DNA of 64,000 nucleotides from FEN-1297 sp963710735 (GTDB lineage Bacteria > Bacteroidota > Ignavibacteria > Ignavibacteriales > Ignavibacteriaceae), in NCBI GenBank assembly GCA_963710735.1, contig CAVQBN010000013.1, forward strand, positions 1 to 64,000, in the 5' to 3' direction. The translations under genes and the position numbers were made by a program. Every line of letters starts with the position of its first letter. Position 1 is the stretch's first letter. Below are positions 1 through 8,849 of this stretch, one piece after another. The notes below the pieces were generated by a model, which was given only the letters and a program-made list of their open reading frames with translations, had not been told where the DNA came from and made no database searches.

Positions 1-2156
1 TTATTGTAGGCAGCTTTCAGTAAAGCATTATAACACCTTGCCTGATTTTGAAGATTTGTTTCATTTTTAGTTTTATTTTCAAGTGCGGTCTTCCAGGGCT
101 CGCCTGTGCTTCTAAAACCGACTTCTGTAAAAATAATTGGTTTATTATATTTCTTCTGTACAGAATGAATTTCTTTCATTACGGATTCTGCGCCTTGAAA
201 AAGTTCTTCATCCGTAGGATTGTTTTTATCACTTATTGGAAAATATTCACTCAACCCGATATAATCAAAATATTTCCAGAATGTAAGCTTTGAAAATTCG
301 TTGCTCCAGTTAGGTCCGTAAACTATTTTTCCGTTGTATATCTTTCTAATTCTTTTCACCATTTTAATCCACTCTTGTTCATGCCCGACAGTAGCTTTAG
401 AAAGTTCATTTCCTATACAAAGAATCGGGATCTTATACATTTCGGCAAGCATTGCATAATGATTAATCCAGTTGAAATAATAATGGAAGAATTTTCGCCA
501 GTCATTCTTATTTTTCATTTCAATATTCCCGGGCCAGCTGTTTTCACCCAAATAAATTTGAGGTTTAAGAATTACATTCATCTTTAAAGTTTTTGAAATA
601 TGCGACAAATAAATCAGGCTTTCATCATTTTCCGCACCAGCAAATTCCCAAAACCTTAACGGAACGGGCTTGCTGGCATCGCGCATAGATGTAAAAGGCG
701 TAATTGAAAAAGAATTTGCACCAAGGCTCTGCATCTTTTCCACCGATTGTTTCGCATCCCGTGATAAATATCCATTATAAATGTCATAGCCCTCGTGAGC
801 AAAACAAAATCCTTTTTGGAACGAAGGAATATTATGAGGGAAATTATTTTGGTAATCTTTAATTTCAGCCAAATAATTTTCTGAAACATTTGCTAAATAT
901 TTTTTCCACTCCCCTTCTAATTGTAAATTATTCTTGTCCCATTTGAGGTAATTTTTAATGAAATTTTCTTTCCCATATTTATTAATTAAATAGGCAACAA
1001 AGCTTGCCGAAAGAGGCTTGGTGATTAAGAAAGATTCATAATTCAGCAAATTATTATCCAGCATTTCACTTAAAGCCGGAATATCATCTGACCGGTAAAG
1101 AAGGCTTGCCCAAAATTTCCAGCTTTTTCCCCTCCAATTATTTGAGAAGTAAACAGAAAGTCCTTGCTGAAGAAAGTCGAGTTTTGGATCACCAAAATTT
1201 TTCTTTATTAAAAATGAAGCTGCTCTGGAAAAATCGTTTCCGCTAATCCAATTATTAACTACAATATCTATTGAGCTATCTCTAATATTTGAAAGCTGGG
1301 TATTGCCGGTAATAAGGCCTTTATCTTCGAAGTTATCAAAGACATAAAAATTAATTTTTGGAATAATAAATTTGTTACCAAAAAACAGTTTTAGCTTTTG
1401 CAATGAAGCTTCATTAGCTTTATCAATATTCTTTATTTGTGAATAAGTAATGTCTTTTGAATAAACTGTATAATTAAAGATTTTCGATATGTTATAAACT
1501 TTTCTTTCATCAATAAAATTACGGAAGCTTTTTTCATCAAGTACCCAAATACCGCCTGCATCCGGTTTGAAAAAACCCATTTCGGTACACAACCCGTTTT
1601 GCATTAATCTGATATCACCTACAGCACGAACATTAGATAAATTTGAAACATATTTATCATTTACACCGGAAATAACATAACATAATTTTTTCTTATTGAA
1701 AGGATTAAAATAGAATAAATTAAGTGTTATCGACTGATTATTAAATGTTTGCTGATGAAATGTAAAGCCGGAATTGGAAAACTTTACCGGGAGTAAACCC
1801 GACAATTTTCTTAAGACTTTATTTGATTTATAAGTGCCGATTATGATTATAGAATTATTTTCTAATTCTGTTTGTGTTACCGCGGTATCCGGAATTATTC
1901 TTAAATGTGCCCATCTAAAATTCCTTTGAATATTATTAGCATCATTTAAATATTGTTTCTCAAAAGCGGGGTTTGAGGCATAAATTATTAACCCTCCGTT
2001 ATGATGTAAATCTTCATATAACGAAGGTCGGTTGATTTTAATCTTATCGCTTTGCTCCCCGCGTCCATTGTGAGAATTTGGATTTACAATAGAGTATACT
2101 ACTCCAAATACAATAATTGGAATTAGAAAATAAATTATTCTCTTAATATTCAGCAT
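1..2156 (-). CDS. Partial large protein: degenerate gluzincin-like region plus GH-A clan (GH113-like) glycosidase barrel
   Basis: An uninterrupted reading frame runs from ATG at 2154-2156 off the left edge (718 codons visible, 3' end missing). Residues 1-20 form a hydrophobic N-terminal anchor or signal. Residues about 290-420 resemble the peptidase MA-like gluzincin fold (a 'LQQGLSVYFSNNW' stretch, then 'FVAYLINKYGKENF'). The expected HExxH helix reads roughly ISGNDFSRAASF near residue 308, so zinc catalysis is unlikely. From about residue 455 a TIM barrel begins, with GNE (acid/base candidate E584) and TEVGFRS (nucleophile candidate E678), the strand-4 and strand-7 glutamates of clan GH-A; GH113 is the closest family I recognise. 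The protein is probably exported and acts on a glycan. Function and substrate are inferred; the frame and motifs are seen directly. Confidence 0.8.
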   Translation of the reverse strand, partial: MLNIKRIIYFLIPIIVFGVVYSIVNPNSHNGRGEQSDKIKINRPSLYEDLHHNGGLIIYASNPAFEKQYLNDANNIQRNFRWAHLRIIPDTAVTQTELENNSIIIIGTYKSNKVLRKLSGLLPVKFSNSGFTFHQQTFNNQSITLNLFYFNPFNKKKLCYVISGVNDKYVSNLSNVRAVGDIRLMQNGLCTEMGFFKPDAGGIWVLDEKSFRNFIDERKVYNISKIFNYTVYSKDITYSQIKNIDKANEASLQKLKLFFGNKFIIPKINFYVFDNFEDKGLITGNTQLSNIRDSSIDIVVNNWISGNDFSRAASFLIKKNFGDPKLDFLQQGLSVYFSNNWRGKSWKFWASLLYRSDDIPALSEMLDNNLLNYESFLITKPLSASFVAYLINKYGKENFIKNYLKWDKNNLQLEGEWKKYLANVSENYLAEIKDYQNNFPHNIPSFQKGFCFAHEGYDIYNGYLSRDAKQSVEKMQSLGANSFSITPFTSMRDASKPVPLRFWEFAGAENDESLIYLSHISKTLKMNVILKPQIYLGENSWPGNIEMKNKNDWRKFFHYYFNWINHYAMLAEMYKIPILCIGNELSKATVGHEQEWIKMVKRIRKIYNGKIVYGPNWSNEFSKLTFWKYFDYIGLSEYFPISDKNNPTDEELFQGAESVMKEIHSVQKKYNKPIIFTEVGFRSTGEPWKTALENKTKNETNLQNQARCYNALLKAAYN

Positions 2157-2252
2157 AAAGTTTAATCAATGAAAAAGATTAGATGAAATAGAAATCCGCG
2201 AGCAAAGAGATTTTAATTATTTTTAAAAATTAATTAGAATAATAAAATGTTA

Positions 2253-5034
2253 TCAATCAAAATATGCTTTTAAATATTTTCCAGTCCATGATTCAGGATA
2301 TTCAACAATTTCTTCCGGGGTACCAACGGCAATAACTTCTCCTCCTTTATCTCCGGCTTCCGGGCCGAGGTCAATTATATGATCGGCACATTTAATTATC
2401 TCAAGATTATGTTCAATTATAACTACCGAGTTATTTCTTTCAAGCAAAAGATTAAAGCAGTTTAACAACTTAGAAATATCGTCAAAATGAAGCCCGGTTG
2501 TCGGTTCATCAAAAATAAATAATGTATGTTTTCTTTCGCGCTGTGTGGTTAGATGTGCAGCAAGTTTTATACGCTGAGCTTCTCCGCCGGATAATGTGTT
2601 TGAAGGCTGACCAAGCTTCAAATAGCCTAAACCAACATCTGAAAGCAATTGAATACCTCTGACAATCTTTTCGTTATCTTTAAAAAATTTAACAGCTTCA
2701 TCCACAGTCATATTAAGTACGTCTATTAGATTTTTCCCCTTATAATTAATTTCTCTTATTTCTTTTTTAAATCTTGTCCCGTTACAGTCGTCGCATTCAA
2801 GGTACAAATCTGCCAGGAATTGCATTTCAACTTTTATAAACCCGTCTCCTGAGCAGGTCTCACATCTTCCACCGGGAACATTAAATGAAAAGAAACCAGG
2901 CTTATAACCGCGGGCTCTGGCTTGATGTGTGGATGCAAAAAGTTCGCGAATAAGTTCATAAGCCTTAATGTAGCTAATAGGATTTGAACGGGGAGTTTTG
3001 CCGATCGGAGACTGGTCTACAATTTCTATGTCGTCAATATATTCTCCTCCCTTAATATCATCATACTTTCCAATTTTAGGCGGAACCTTACCTAAATATT
3101 TTGCCAGTCCGCCATAAAGTATATCATGTATTAATGTACTTTTCCCGGATCCGCTTACGCCTGTTATAACTACAAATTTGTTTAATGGAATTTCAACATT
3201 AATATTTTTTAAGTTATGCTCTTTTGCACCGGAAATCATAATAGATTTATTTACTTCCGTTTTTCTTTCATTTGGAATTGGAATCTCCAATTTACCGGAA
3301 AGATATTTGCCGGTTAAGGAATTTCTATTCTTTAATATTTCTTCATATGTGCCCATTGCCATAATCTCACCGCCGTGTACACCTGCCCTTGGCCCCATAT
3401 CTACAATCAAATCCGCATGCTTAATCATATCAGGATCATGTTCAACAACAAGTACTGTATTCCCTATATCTCTCAAATTATGCAGGATTTTTATTAAGCG
3501 TGAATTATCGCGCGGATGTAGACCGATACTTGGTTCATCAAGTACATATAGAGTACCGACAAGTGAAGAACCTAACGATGTTGCAAGATTAATTCTTTGC
3601 GTTTCTCCGCCGGAAAGCGAGCTGCTTAACCTGTCAAGCGTTAAATATCCGATACCAACTTCATTTAAGAAGGTTAATCTCTTAATAATTTCTTTTAGAA
3701 CTCTTTCGCCGACCAGCATATCATAATCTGAAAGTTTAAGCTCCTGGAAAAATTGCAGTGATTCCTCAATCGGAATTTTAACAACATCATAAATTGATTT
3801 ACCGCCTATTTTAACTTGAAGAGCTTCCCTTCTGAGCCGTGAACCTTTGCAAGCGTTGCACAAAGTATAACCTCTGTACCTGCTTAGCAAAACTCTTATG
3901 TGCATCTTATAAGTTTTGGTTTCCAACTTCTCAAAAAATTTATCAATTCCGATGTAATCACCGAAGCCTTTTCTAATCAGAGAAACTTGTTCCGGTGTTA
4001 ATTTATTGAATGGAACATTCAGCGGGATATTATACTGTTTTGCATCTCTGACAAGATCTCTCAAATAACTGCCGTATTTTGCAGACCTGAATGGCGCTAT
4101 TACTCCTTCCGAAATTGTCAGCAACGGATTAGGAATAACCAAATTCATATCAACGCCTATTACCCTGCTGAACCCCTGGCAAACCGGGCAGGCACCGAAA
4201 GGATTATTGAAAGAAAAGAACCTGGGTTCCGGCTCCTCGTATCTTATTCCACAGCTTTCGTAAAATTTATTAAACTCTTTTTCTTCACCGGTATCTGCAT
4301 TTATTAAATATAAGCCTGTCCTCACCTTCCTTAAACGTTACTTCTATTGCATCAGAAAGCCTTTCTCTCACTTTACCCTTTTGAACTTTAAACCTTTCAA
4401 TTATAACACTTACTTTATCTCTTTTTGCGGGACTTTTTGTTTCTTCATTTAAATCAACCAGTTTTTTCTTAAAATAAATTCTAAAAAATCCGCGTTTCTT
4501 TAATAAATCAATTTCTTCCTTAATAGTATGTCCTTCATGTGCATGAAGAGGAAAGCCCAAATAAAATTTTGAATCTTCCGGCTGCTCTTCCAGCCAATCT
4601 GATACCGTGCCGGTAGTGGCTTTTTTTACTTCTTTGCCGCATTGAAAACATATTGTCTTGCCGACCCTTGCGTAAAGTAATCTTAGGTAGTCATAAACTT
4701 CGGTTGTTGTGCCAACAGTCGAACGAGTATTTTTTGCTCCCGTCTTTTGTTCAATAGCAACTGCTGGACTAATTCCTTGAATATATTCTACATCCGGTTT
4801 GTTCATTCTTTCCAGGAACTGCCGTGCATAAGCAGAAAGACTTTCCACATAACGGCGCTGTCCCTCTGCATAAATCGTGTCAAATACGAGAGAAGATTTA
4901 CCGCTTCCGCTAACACCCGTAAAAACAATTACTTTATTCCGCGGAAGTTCAAAACTTAAATTTTTAAGATTGTGTTCCTTCGCTCCCTTAATAATTATTT
5001 TTTTATTTTTTATATTGTTTGAATTTTCCGTCAT
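2253..5034 (-). pseudogene. uvrA: UvrA excinuclease ABC subunit A, interrupted by a one-base frameshift
   Basis: UvrA is the damage-recognition ATPase of nucleotide excision repair. The N-terminal piece (4285-5034) has Walker A GVSGSGKS at residues 40-47. The C-terminal piece (2253-4325) carries the zinc modules (CPVC/CNAC and CETC/CDDC), two ABC signatures (LSGGETQR, LSGGEAQR), a second GVSGSGKS, and the DEPSIGLHPRD and DEPTTGLHFDD Walker B regions. The frame shifts near 4305: the N-terminal frame reads EGEDRL and must skip one base to continue YLINADTGE. The span is 3n+1 bases; with one base removed it gives 926 residues, normal for UvrA, and no domain is missing. An extra base in the assembly or a recent mutation explains this better than decay. 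Identity is certain; functionality is open. Confidence 0.95.
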
Positions 5035-5206
5035 TTTTAAACTATATAATTAAAACTTAGAACTATTAATATACAAAAGAAATGAATCTTAAAGAGTTTA
5101 AAAAACAGGTATGTGATTTGTTCTAAGAAAAGTTTAGGAATAGGAATTAGATTTTCAATATAAATAATAAATCTAAACCTTTTCCTTTTTTATTAATTGT
5201 TCGTAA

Positions 5207-5788
5207 TTAAATCTCATTATCATTTATATAGCTTTCAAGCAATGAATAAATTGCACTGTCTTTAAATTCATTGTTGAACAAATAATTTTCTCTAAAATAT
5301 GCTTCCCTTTTAAAGCCGAATTTTTCCAACAATTTTATAGAAGCGGCATTTCCCGGGTTCACATTTGCTTCAATACTGTGCAAGTTTAATTTTTCAAATC
5401 CAAACCTTATAAGAGTACGAAATGCTTCAAGCATATAGCCTTTTCCCCAGGTTTCCGGATACAATGCGTACCCGATTTCAGCCCTGCAATGTTTCGCGTC
5501 AATTCTCCAGTAGCCGAAGTACCCAATAAATTGATTAGTAAATTTTTCAATCAGTCCCCAATTTATTCCCACGGCCTTTTCAAATGATTCACCCATAGAT
5601 TCAATTAATTTAACTGACTCTGTCACCGATATCATTTTATGAGAATCCATATATTTCATTACATCATCATTCACTCTAATCTTAAAAAGATCTTCGGAAT
5701 CAGTTACTGTAATCTGTCTATATTTCAAGCGTTTGCTTTCTAATTCGGGAAAGTTTTCAAAAACACTTTTGTTAATTTCGAATGGCAT
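5207..5788 (-). CDS. GNAT family N-acetyltransferase, RimJ/RimL type
   Basis: A 193-residue cytoplasmic acetyltransferase of the RimJ/RimL (Acetyltransf_3) group, which transfers acetyl from acetyl-CoA to N-terminal or small-molecule amines. The opening FPELESKRLKYRQITVTD is the usual N-terminal strand. The acetyl-CoA region AEIGYALYPETWGKGYMLEA lies near residues 106-125, followed by NPGNAASIKLLEKFGFKREA, the typical motif B. The length is normal. It stands alone, about 170 bp downstream of the next cluster and 170 bp upstream of uvrA. The substrate cannot be told from sequence. Confidence 0.9.
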   Translation of the reverse strand: MPFEINKSVFENFPELESKRLKYRQITVTDSEDLFKIRVNDDVMKYMDSHKMISVTESVKLIESMGESFEKAVGINWGLIEKFTNQFIGYFGYWRIDAKHCRAEIGYALYPETWGKGYMLEAFRTLIRFGFEKLNLHSIEANVNPGNAASIKLLEKFGFKREAYFRENYLFNNEFKDSAIYSLLESYINDNEI

Positions 5789-5969
5789 TTAATTTCGTTT
5801 TTATTTTTTATTAACTATTGCCGCTAACCTTCTTCGCCGTCTATAGCCAACATAATAGTCTATAGCGTTCCGGAATTCAAATTTTAATTTTCTAACCAAA
5901 ATTTTTCTTGTGGAGATTACATCTTTTCTTGAAAATTTAATCACTTTGTATAAAAATATAAGAACTTTT

Positions 5970-6725
5970 TTACAAATATACATTTAACCCAAAGCTTACT
6001 GCCGAACTGTTTAACGTCCATCCTTTAGTTGTACCGGAATTACTTTGGTTAACAGGTATATAATTAGAATTTGCCGCAGCACTATAACTACGGACCAATG
6101 ATGAAGAACCCCACTGATACTGAATAAGTTCATTATAATCAGCATGTAACGATAACCACCGGCATGCAAACCACTCTACACCAATAACAGCTGCTCCTCC
6201 GGCTGCCCACAGTGTCCTGATGGAATTATACTTTTCGACAATCCAAAACCCGGAACTATTGCCATTATTATTTAAGAAGGGATTCTCTGAATAATTATGA
6301 TTATAGTAGTATGAAATTGCAGGCCCCAGCCCGGCATACAAATGGACAGGGCCATTTGGATTCATGTACCACAAGTATTGAATTGTAAAAGAGATATTTG
6401 CCGATTTTACAGAAGAGCTAGTTGAAACAGTACCCGCACTTGAATCACCAATTGATCCCGAAAACGAGCCCAGCCCGTTGCTCGAGTTTCCATTAATTGT
6501 TATTCCTCCCCGGATTGCATTGTTTTGTGAAAGCTGGTACTTAGCTCCTATTGTGGATCCCTGGAATGACGTGAGTGTAAAATTAGAAGCGATACCAAAT
6601 TGAAGAGCCCAGGTTCCGCATTTTAATGAAGAACTATCAGCTGATTGACTCTGAGCCTGACATGTAAGTGTTAGTGCTGTAAAAGCAAGAACAAGAAGCA
6701 ATATTTTGCCTTTATACTTATCCAT
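5970..6725 (-). CDS. Outer-membrane beta-barrel-like protein
   Basis: A 251-residue exported protein. Residues 1-25 are a clear Sec signal peptide ending in CQAQSQS. The rest is rich in Ser, Asn, Gly and Tyr, with alternating hydrophobic strands such as SANISFTIQYLWYMN and VHLYAGLGPAISYYYN. It ends AVSFGLNVYL, like a closing beta-barrel strand. This matches small outer-membrane beta-barrel proteins common in Bacteroidota relatives. No specific family or ligand is recognisable. It sits upstream of the GNAT gene and downstream of two lipoprotein genes, so an envelope role is likely. Confidence 0.7.
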   Translation of the reverse strand: MDKYKGKILLLVLAFTALTLTCQAQSQSADSSSLKCGTWALQFGIASNFTLTSFQGSTIGAKYQLSQNNAIRGGITINGNSSNGLGSFSGSIGDSSAGTVSTSSSVKSANISFTIQYLWYMNPNGPVHLYAGLGPAISYYYNHNYSENPFLNNNGNSSGFWIVEKYNSIRTLWAAGGAAVIGVEWFACRWLSLHADYNELIQYQWGSSSLVRSYSAAANSNYIPVNQSNSGTTKGWTLNSSAVSFGLNVYL

Positions 6726-6785
6726 TTTAAGCCTCCCAGTATAAAATTATATTCTTACTTATTAACTAGTAATTTTTAATAAAAG

Positions 6786-7109
6786 TCATTTAAATTTTAC
6801 GGCTATACCTTCTGCCAGCGGACCCATTATCTGAAAATTAACTATTGCATCTGCTCCAATTTCCGCTGCGCGTTTTTTTAATATTTCTTTCATCAAATCA
6901 CCATTAGGGTCATCAGTCATATGAACTGAGACATAGCCTATTTCAATTGTCTCTTTATCTATTTTTCTTTCAGAATATATTTTTACAGAATCTGCATTTG
7001 TTGCGGGATATTTCGGGATTCCGTCATTTAAATATGCAACTGAGGCTGCGCAACCGGCAAGTACCGTAGCCAGGATTAATATAAATATTGTTTTATAAAT
7101 GAATTTCAT
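6786..7109 (-). CDS. Small lipoprotein, paralogue of the next gene
   Basis: A 107-residue predicted lipoprotein: a basic start, a hydrophobic stretch, then lipobox LAGC with the acylated Cys near residue 19. The mature part reads YPATNADSVKIYSE..., then EIGYVSVHM, then RAAEIGADAIVNFQI. The same pattern recurs in the neighbouring 124-residue lipoprotein (YPQT, EVGYIST, RASEMGGNAILNFKI), so the two are tandem duplicates. The GADAIVNFQI segment recalls YbjQ-like proteins and lipoproteins of unknown function. It lies 10 bp downstream of its paralogue, probably in one transcript. Confidence 0.75.
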   Translation of the reverse strand: MKFIYKTIFILILATVLAGCAASVAYLNDGIPKYPATNADSVKIYSERKIDKETIEIGYVSVHMTDDPNGDLMKEILKKRAAEIGADAIVNFQIMGPLAEGIAVKFK

Positions 7110-7119
7110 TTTGTCCTCT

Positions 7120-7494
7120 CTATATGTATTTGACTATCATTCCCCGGCAAATGTAACGATCCACGGGAATGGGTATAAAAAATATATAAATGTATTCTCT
7201 TACAACTGTAATTTTGAAATTAAGAATTGCATTTCCACCCATTTCAGAAGCTCGTTCTTTTAATTTATCTTTTGCTGCATCAATATTTGTCTGCGTTGTT
7301 GAAATATAACCTACTTCTTCAAATGGTTTATCCAAATTGTTTTCGGTTGTTATAGTAATATCCTTTTCATTTGTCTGAGGATATACTTTCTCAGCATTTG
7401 TTGTTGTATAAAAAGTAGTTGTACAACCGTTATAAAACAAAAACATGAATATCCATACAAGGTTAAACATGAAATTTCTCTTCATGCGTTTCAC
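7120..7494 (-). CDS. Small lipoprotein, paralogue of the following gene
   Basis: A 124-residue predicted lipoprotein with signal sequence and lipobox-like YNGC near residue 24. The body has YPQTNEKDITI, then EEVGYIST, then RASEMGGNAILNFKI, aligning with the 107-residue lipoprotein next to it. A further C-terminal strand pair, IYIFFIPIPVDRYICRGMIVKYI, is absent from the paralogue. RBS-like AAAGGAG precedes the ATG. It is the first gene of an apparent two-lipoprotein unit, perhaps continuing into the beta-barrel gene. Function unknown. Confidence 0.75.
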   Translation of the reverse strand: MKRMKRNFMFNLVWIFMFLFYNGCTTTFYTTTNAEKVYPQTNEKDITITTENNLDKPFEEVGYISTTQTNIDAAKDKLKERASEMGGNAILNFKITVVREYIYIFFIPIPVDRYICRGMIVKYI

Positions 7495-7559
7495 TCCTTT
7501 TTTAATTTTCTTCTGAAGTTAACAAATTTATTCTGATACTATGGTTATTTTTATCTTTT

Positions 7560-7643
7560 CGATTTGCCCCCATGAGTGTCTTAGTGTAGCTACAACATTC
7601 CCTGCATCTTATATCGTGGCTTATTTATTCGTGGTTAAACTTA
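7560..7643 (-). repeat. Imperfect direct repeat, copy R1
   Basis: This segment matches 8686-8773 in the same orientation at roughly three quarters identity by eye. Shared blocks include CCCCATG-GTGTCTTAGTG, CATCTTATAT and GGTTAAACTTA. Weaker similarity continues to about 7680 (GCACAA and flanking A/T). The two copies bracket the frameshifted oxidoreductase gene. The nature of the repeat is unknown; I see no terminal inverted repeat or transposase. Confidence 0.7.
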
Positions 7644-7748
7644 TAAAAAATTTTATTAAAAAGCACAACAAAATTTTAACATCTAAATTTAATTTCAGCC
7701 CATAAAAAATCTTTAGTTCTAATTTCCTTTGTCAACATGAAAAATAAA

Positions 7749-7762
7749 GGAGCTTGTGCTCC
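7749..7762 (-). terminator. Probable Rho-independent terminator of the oxidoreductase gene
   Basis: On the minus strand GGAGC, loop ACAA, GCTCC is followed directly by TTTATTTTT. The stem is short (5 bp) but GC-rich, and lies about 110 bp beyond the oxidoreductase stop codon. Confidence 0.5.
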
Positions 7763-7874
7763 CTAACATTATTCTATAAGAATACTTTCTTTGTCGAAAC
7801 AAAGTTCCCTGCCTGCCTCGCATTGCGATTGTCCGGCTATGACGGATTAAAGTTGTTAGACCTTCACAAGATTC

Positions 7875-8589
7875 TTATTCTTTGTTATAGATAACAGGTG
7901 TTTTATGCTTCCATTCTTGCCAAAATTTGTCGTTTGTTACAAGCTCTACCATAAAATGACTGACGTTTATTCTGCTTGTTTTGCCTGCGTTAAAAATGGG
8001 ACTTCGTATTTTATGATTATGTATTTCATATTCACTCTCATTTTCTTCATCGAAAAGTGCGTCAGGGCGAACTGCTGTCCAATCTATGTTGGTTTTTGAG
8101 TCTAATTTGCAAACAAGAAGATCAGCTGCAAGCATATTATCTTTGTGGGGTGGTAAAAGGACTTTTAACAACGAGAATACTATTTTTTCTCCAAAGGTGT
8201 TTGTTTCCCCCATCTTTCTGTTTGTATATGCGGTTGTACTCATTAGGATGAACTTAGAATTTAGGTTTAGGGATTGTATGGCTTCAATTATTTTAGCAAC
8301 GGTATTGGAAACTAGTTTATGAGGAGGGCCCAAGAATCCCTTTTAAACTTATGTTGTGGCCGAGGCAGCATAAAACAGAATCACAATCTTTTACAAGATC
8401 TTTGATTTTTGCAATATCAAAGTCATTTATATTTCCTTTTATTATCTCGATTCTCTTTTCTTCTAATATTTGGCGTGGAATTATGGCAGATTCTCTCACA
8501 ACTACTCGAACTTGAATGTTCCTTTTTACAAGCTGCTGCACTACCAATTTGCCCGTTGCTCCGCTCGCGCCTAAAACCAGTGCTTTCAT
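7875..8589 (-). pseudogene. NAD(P)-binding oxidoreductase (NmrA/SDR-like), one-base frameshift
   Basis: The N-terminal piece (8317-8589) begins MKALVLGASGATGKLVVQQL, an extended-SDR/NmrA Rossmann fold with GxSGxTG. The C-terminal piece (7875-8333) continues with FILMSTTAYTN, TNIDWTAVRPDALFD and SRINVSHFMVELVTN, typical of atypical SDRs of the NAD(P)H-binding group. The frames join at GGGCCC near 8331: removing one base gives LKGILGPPHKLVSN. The span is 3n+1 bases, corresponding to 237 residues, normal for the family. Both pieces lie between two copies of a direct repeat. Either an assembly indel or a genuine lesion in a dispensable gene is possible. Confidence 0.85.
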
Positions 8590-8685
8590 ATTTGTCCCAC
8601 ATTTAATAAATAGATTGATACGCTTAATTATATATTAATTCGAATGATCGGTTTTCAATTCTATTGTTAATTATTTTATCCATCT

Positions 8686-8773
8686 CGATTTTTCCCCATG
8701 CGTGTCTTAGTGCAGTTACAATTTGCCCATCATCATCTTATATAGCGGCTCAGTATATGTGCGGTTAAACTTA
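8686..8773 (-). repeat. Imperfect direct repeat, copy R2
   Basis: Second copy of the repeat at 7560-7643, same orientation, about 1.1 kb away on the other side of the oxidoreductase gene. Similarity fades by about 8808. R2 carries four extra bases (ATCA) before CATCTTATAT compared with R1. Confidence 0.7.
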
Positions 8774-8809
8774 AAACTTTTTTTATTTAAATGCACAATG
8801 ATTTTAAAA

Positions 8810-8837
8810 GATAACATCTTTAGAAAAAGATGTCATC
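8810..8837 (-). terminator. Probable terminator of the mlaEFD operon
   Basis: On the minus strand GATGACATCTT pairs with AAGATGTTATC (10 of 11 positions) around a six-base loop and is followed by TTTTAAAA. It starts 13 bp past the mlaD stop codon. Confidence 0.6.
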
Positions 8838-8849
8838 TCTTGCTAAAAT

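Larger units (their letters stand above)
7495..7874. other. Intergenic region with repeat copy R1, a terminator and a GC-rich tract
   Basis: About 380 bp without a convincing gene. It holds one copy of an imperfect direct repeat (7560-7643), a small hairpin terminator (7749-7762), and a locally GC-rich tract near 7795-7850 containing CTGCCTGCCTCGCATTGCGA. That tract is unlike the AT-rich surroundings and looks like an interspersed intergenic repeat. A TTGACA hexamer occurs on the minus strand at 7733-7738, but no good -10 follows at the right spacing. Confidence 0.6.

Noticed and set aside
3178..3726. 182-residue plus-strand frame
   Set aside because: Antisense to uvrA and fully explained by its codon pattern.
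4285..4325. Programmed +1 frameshift in uvrA
   Set aside because: No prfB-like slippery CTT-TGA or internal Shine-Dalgarno; two other genes show the same one-base lesion, so a common technical cause is simpler.
5801..5983. 60-residue minus-strand frame rich in Arg and Lys, overlapping the end of the beta-barrel gene
   Set aside because: No ribosome binding site, AT-rich low-complexity composition and no recognisable motif; more likely intergenic.
7560..8773. Integron attC interpretation of the direct repeats (GTTAAAC core)
   Set aside because: Only one core-like heptamer per copy; no matching partner core or extended imperfect palindrome, and no integrase seen.
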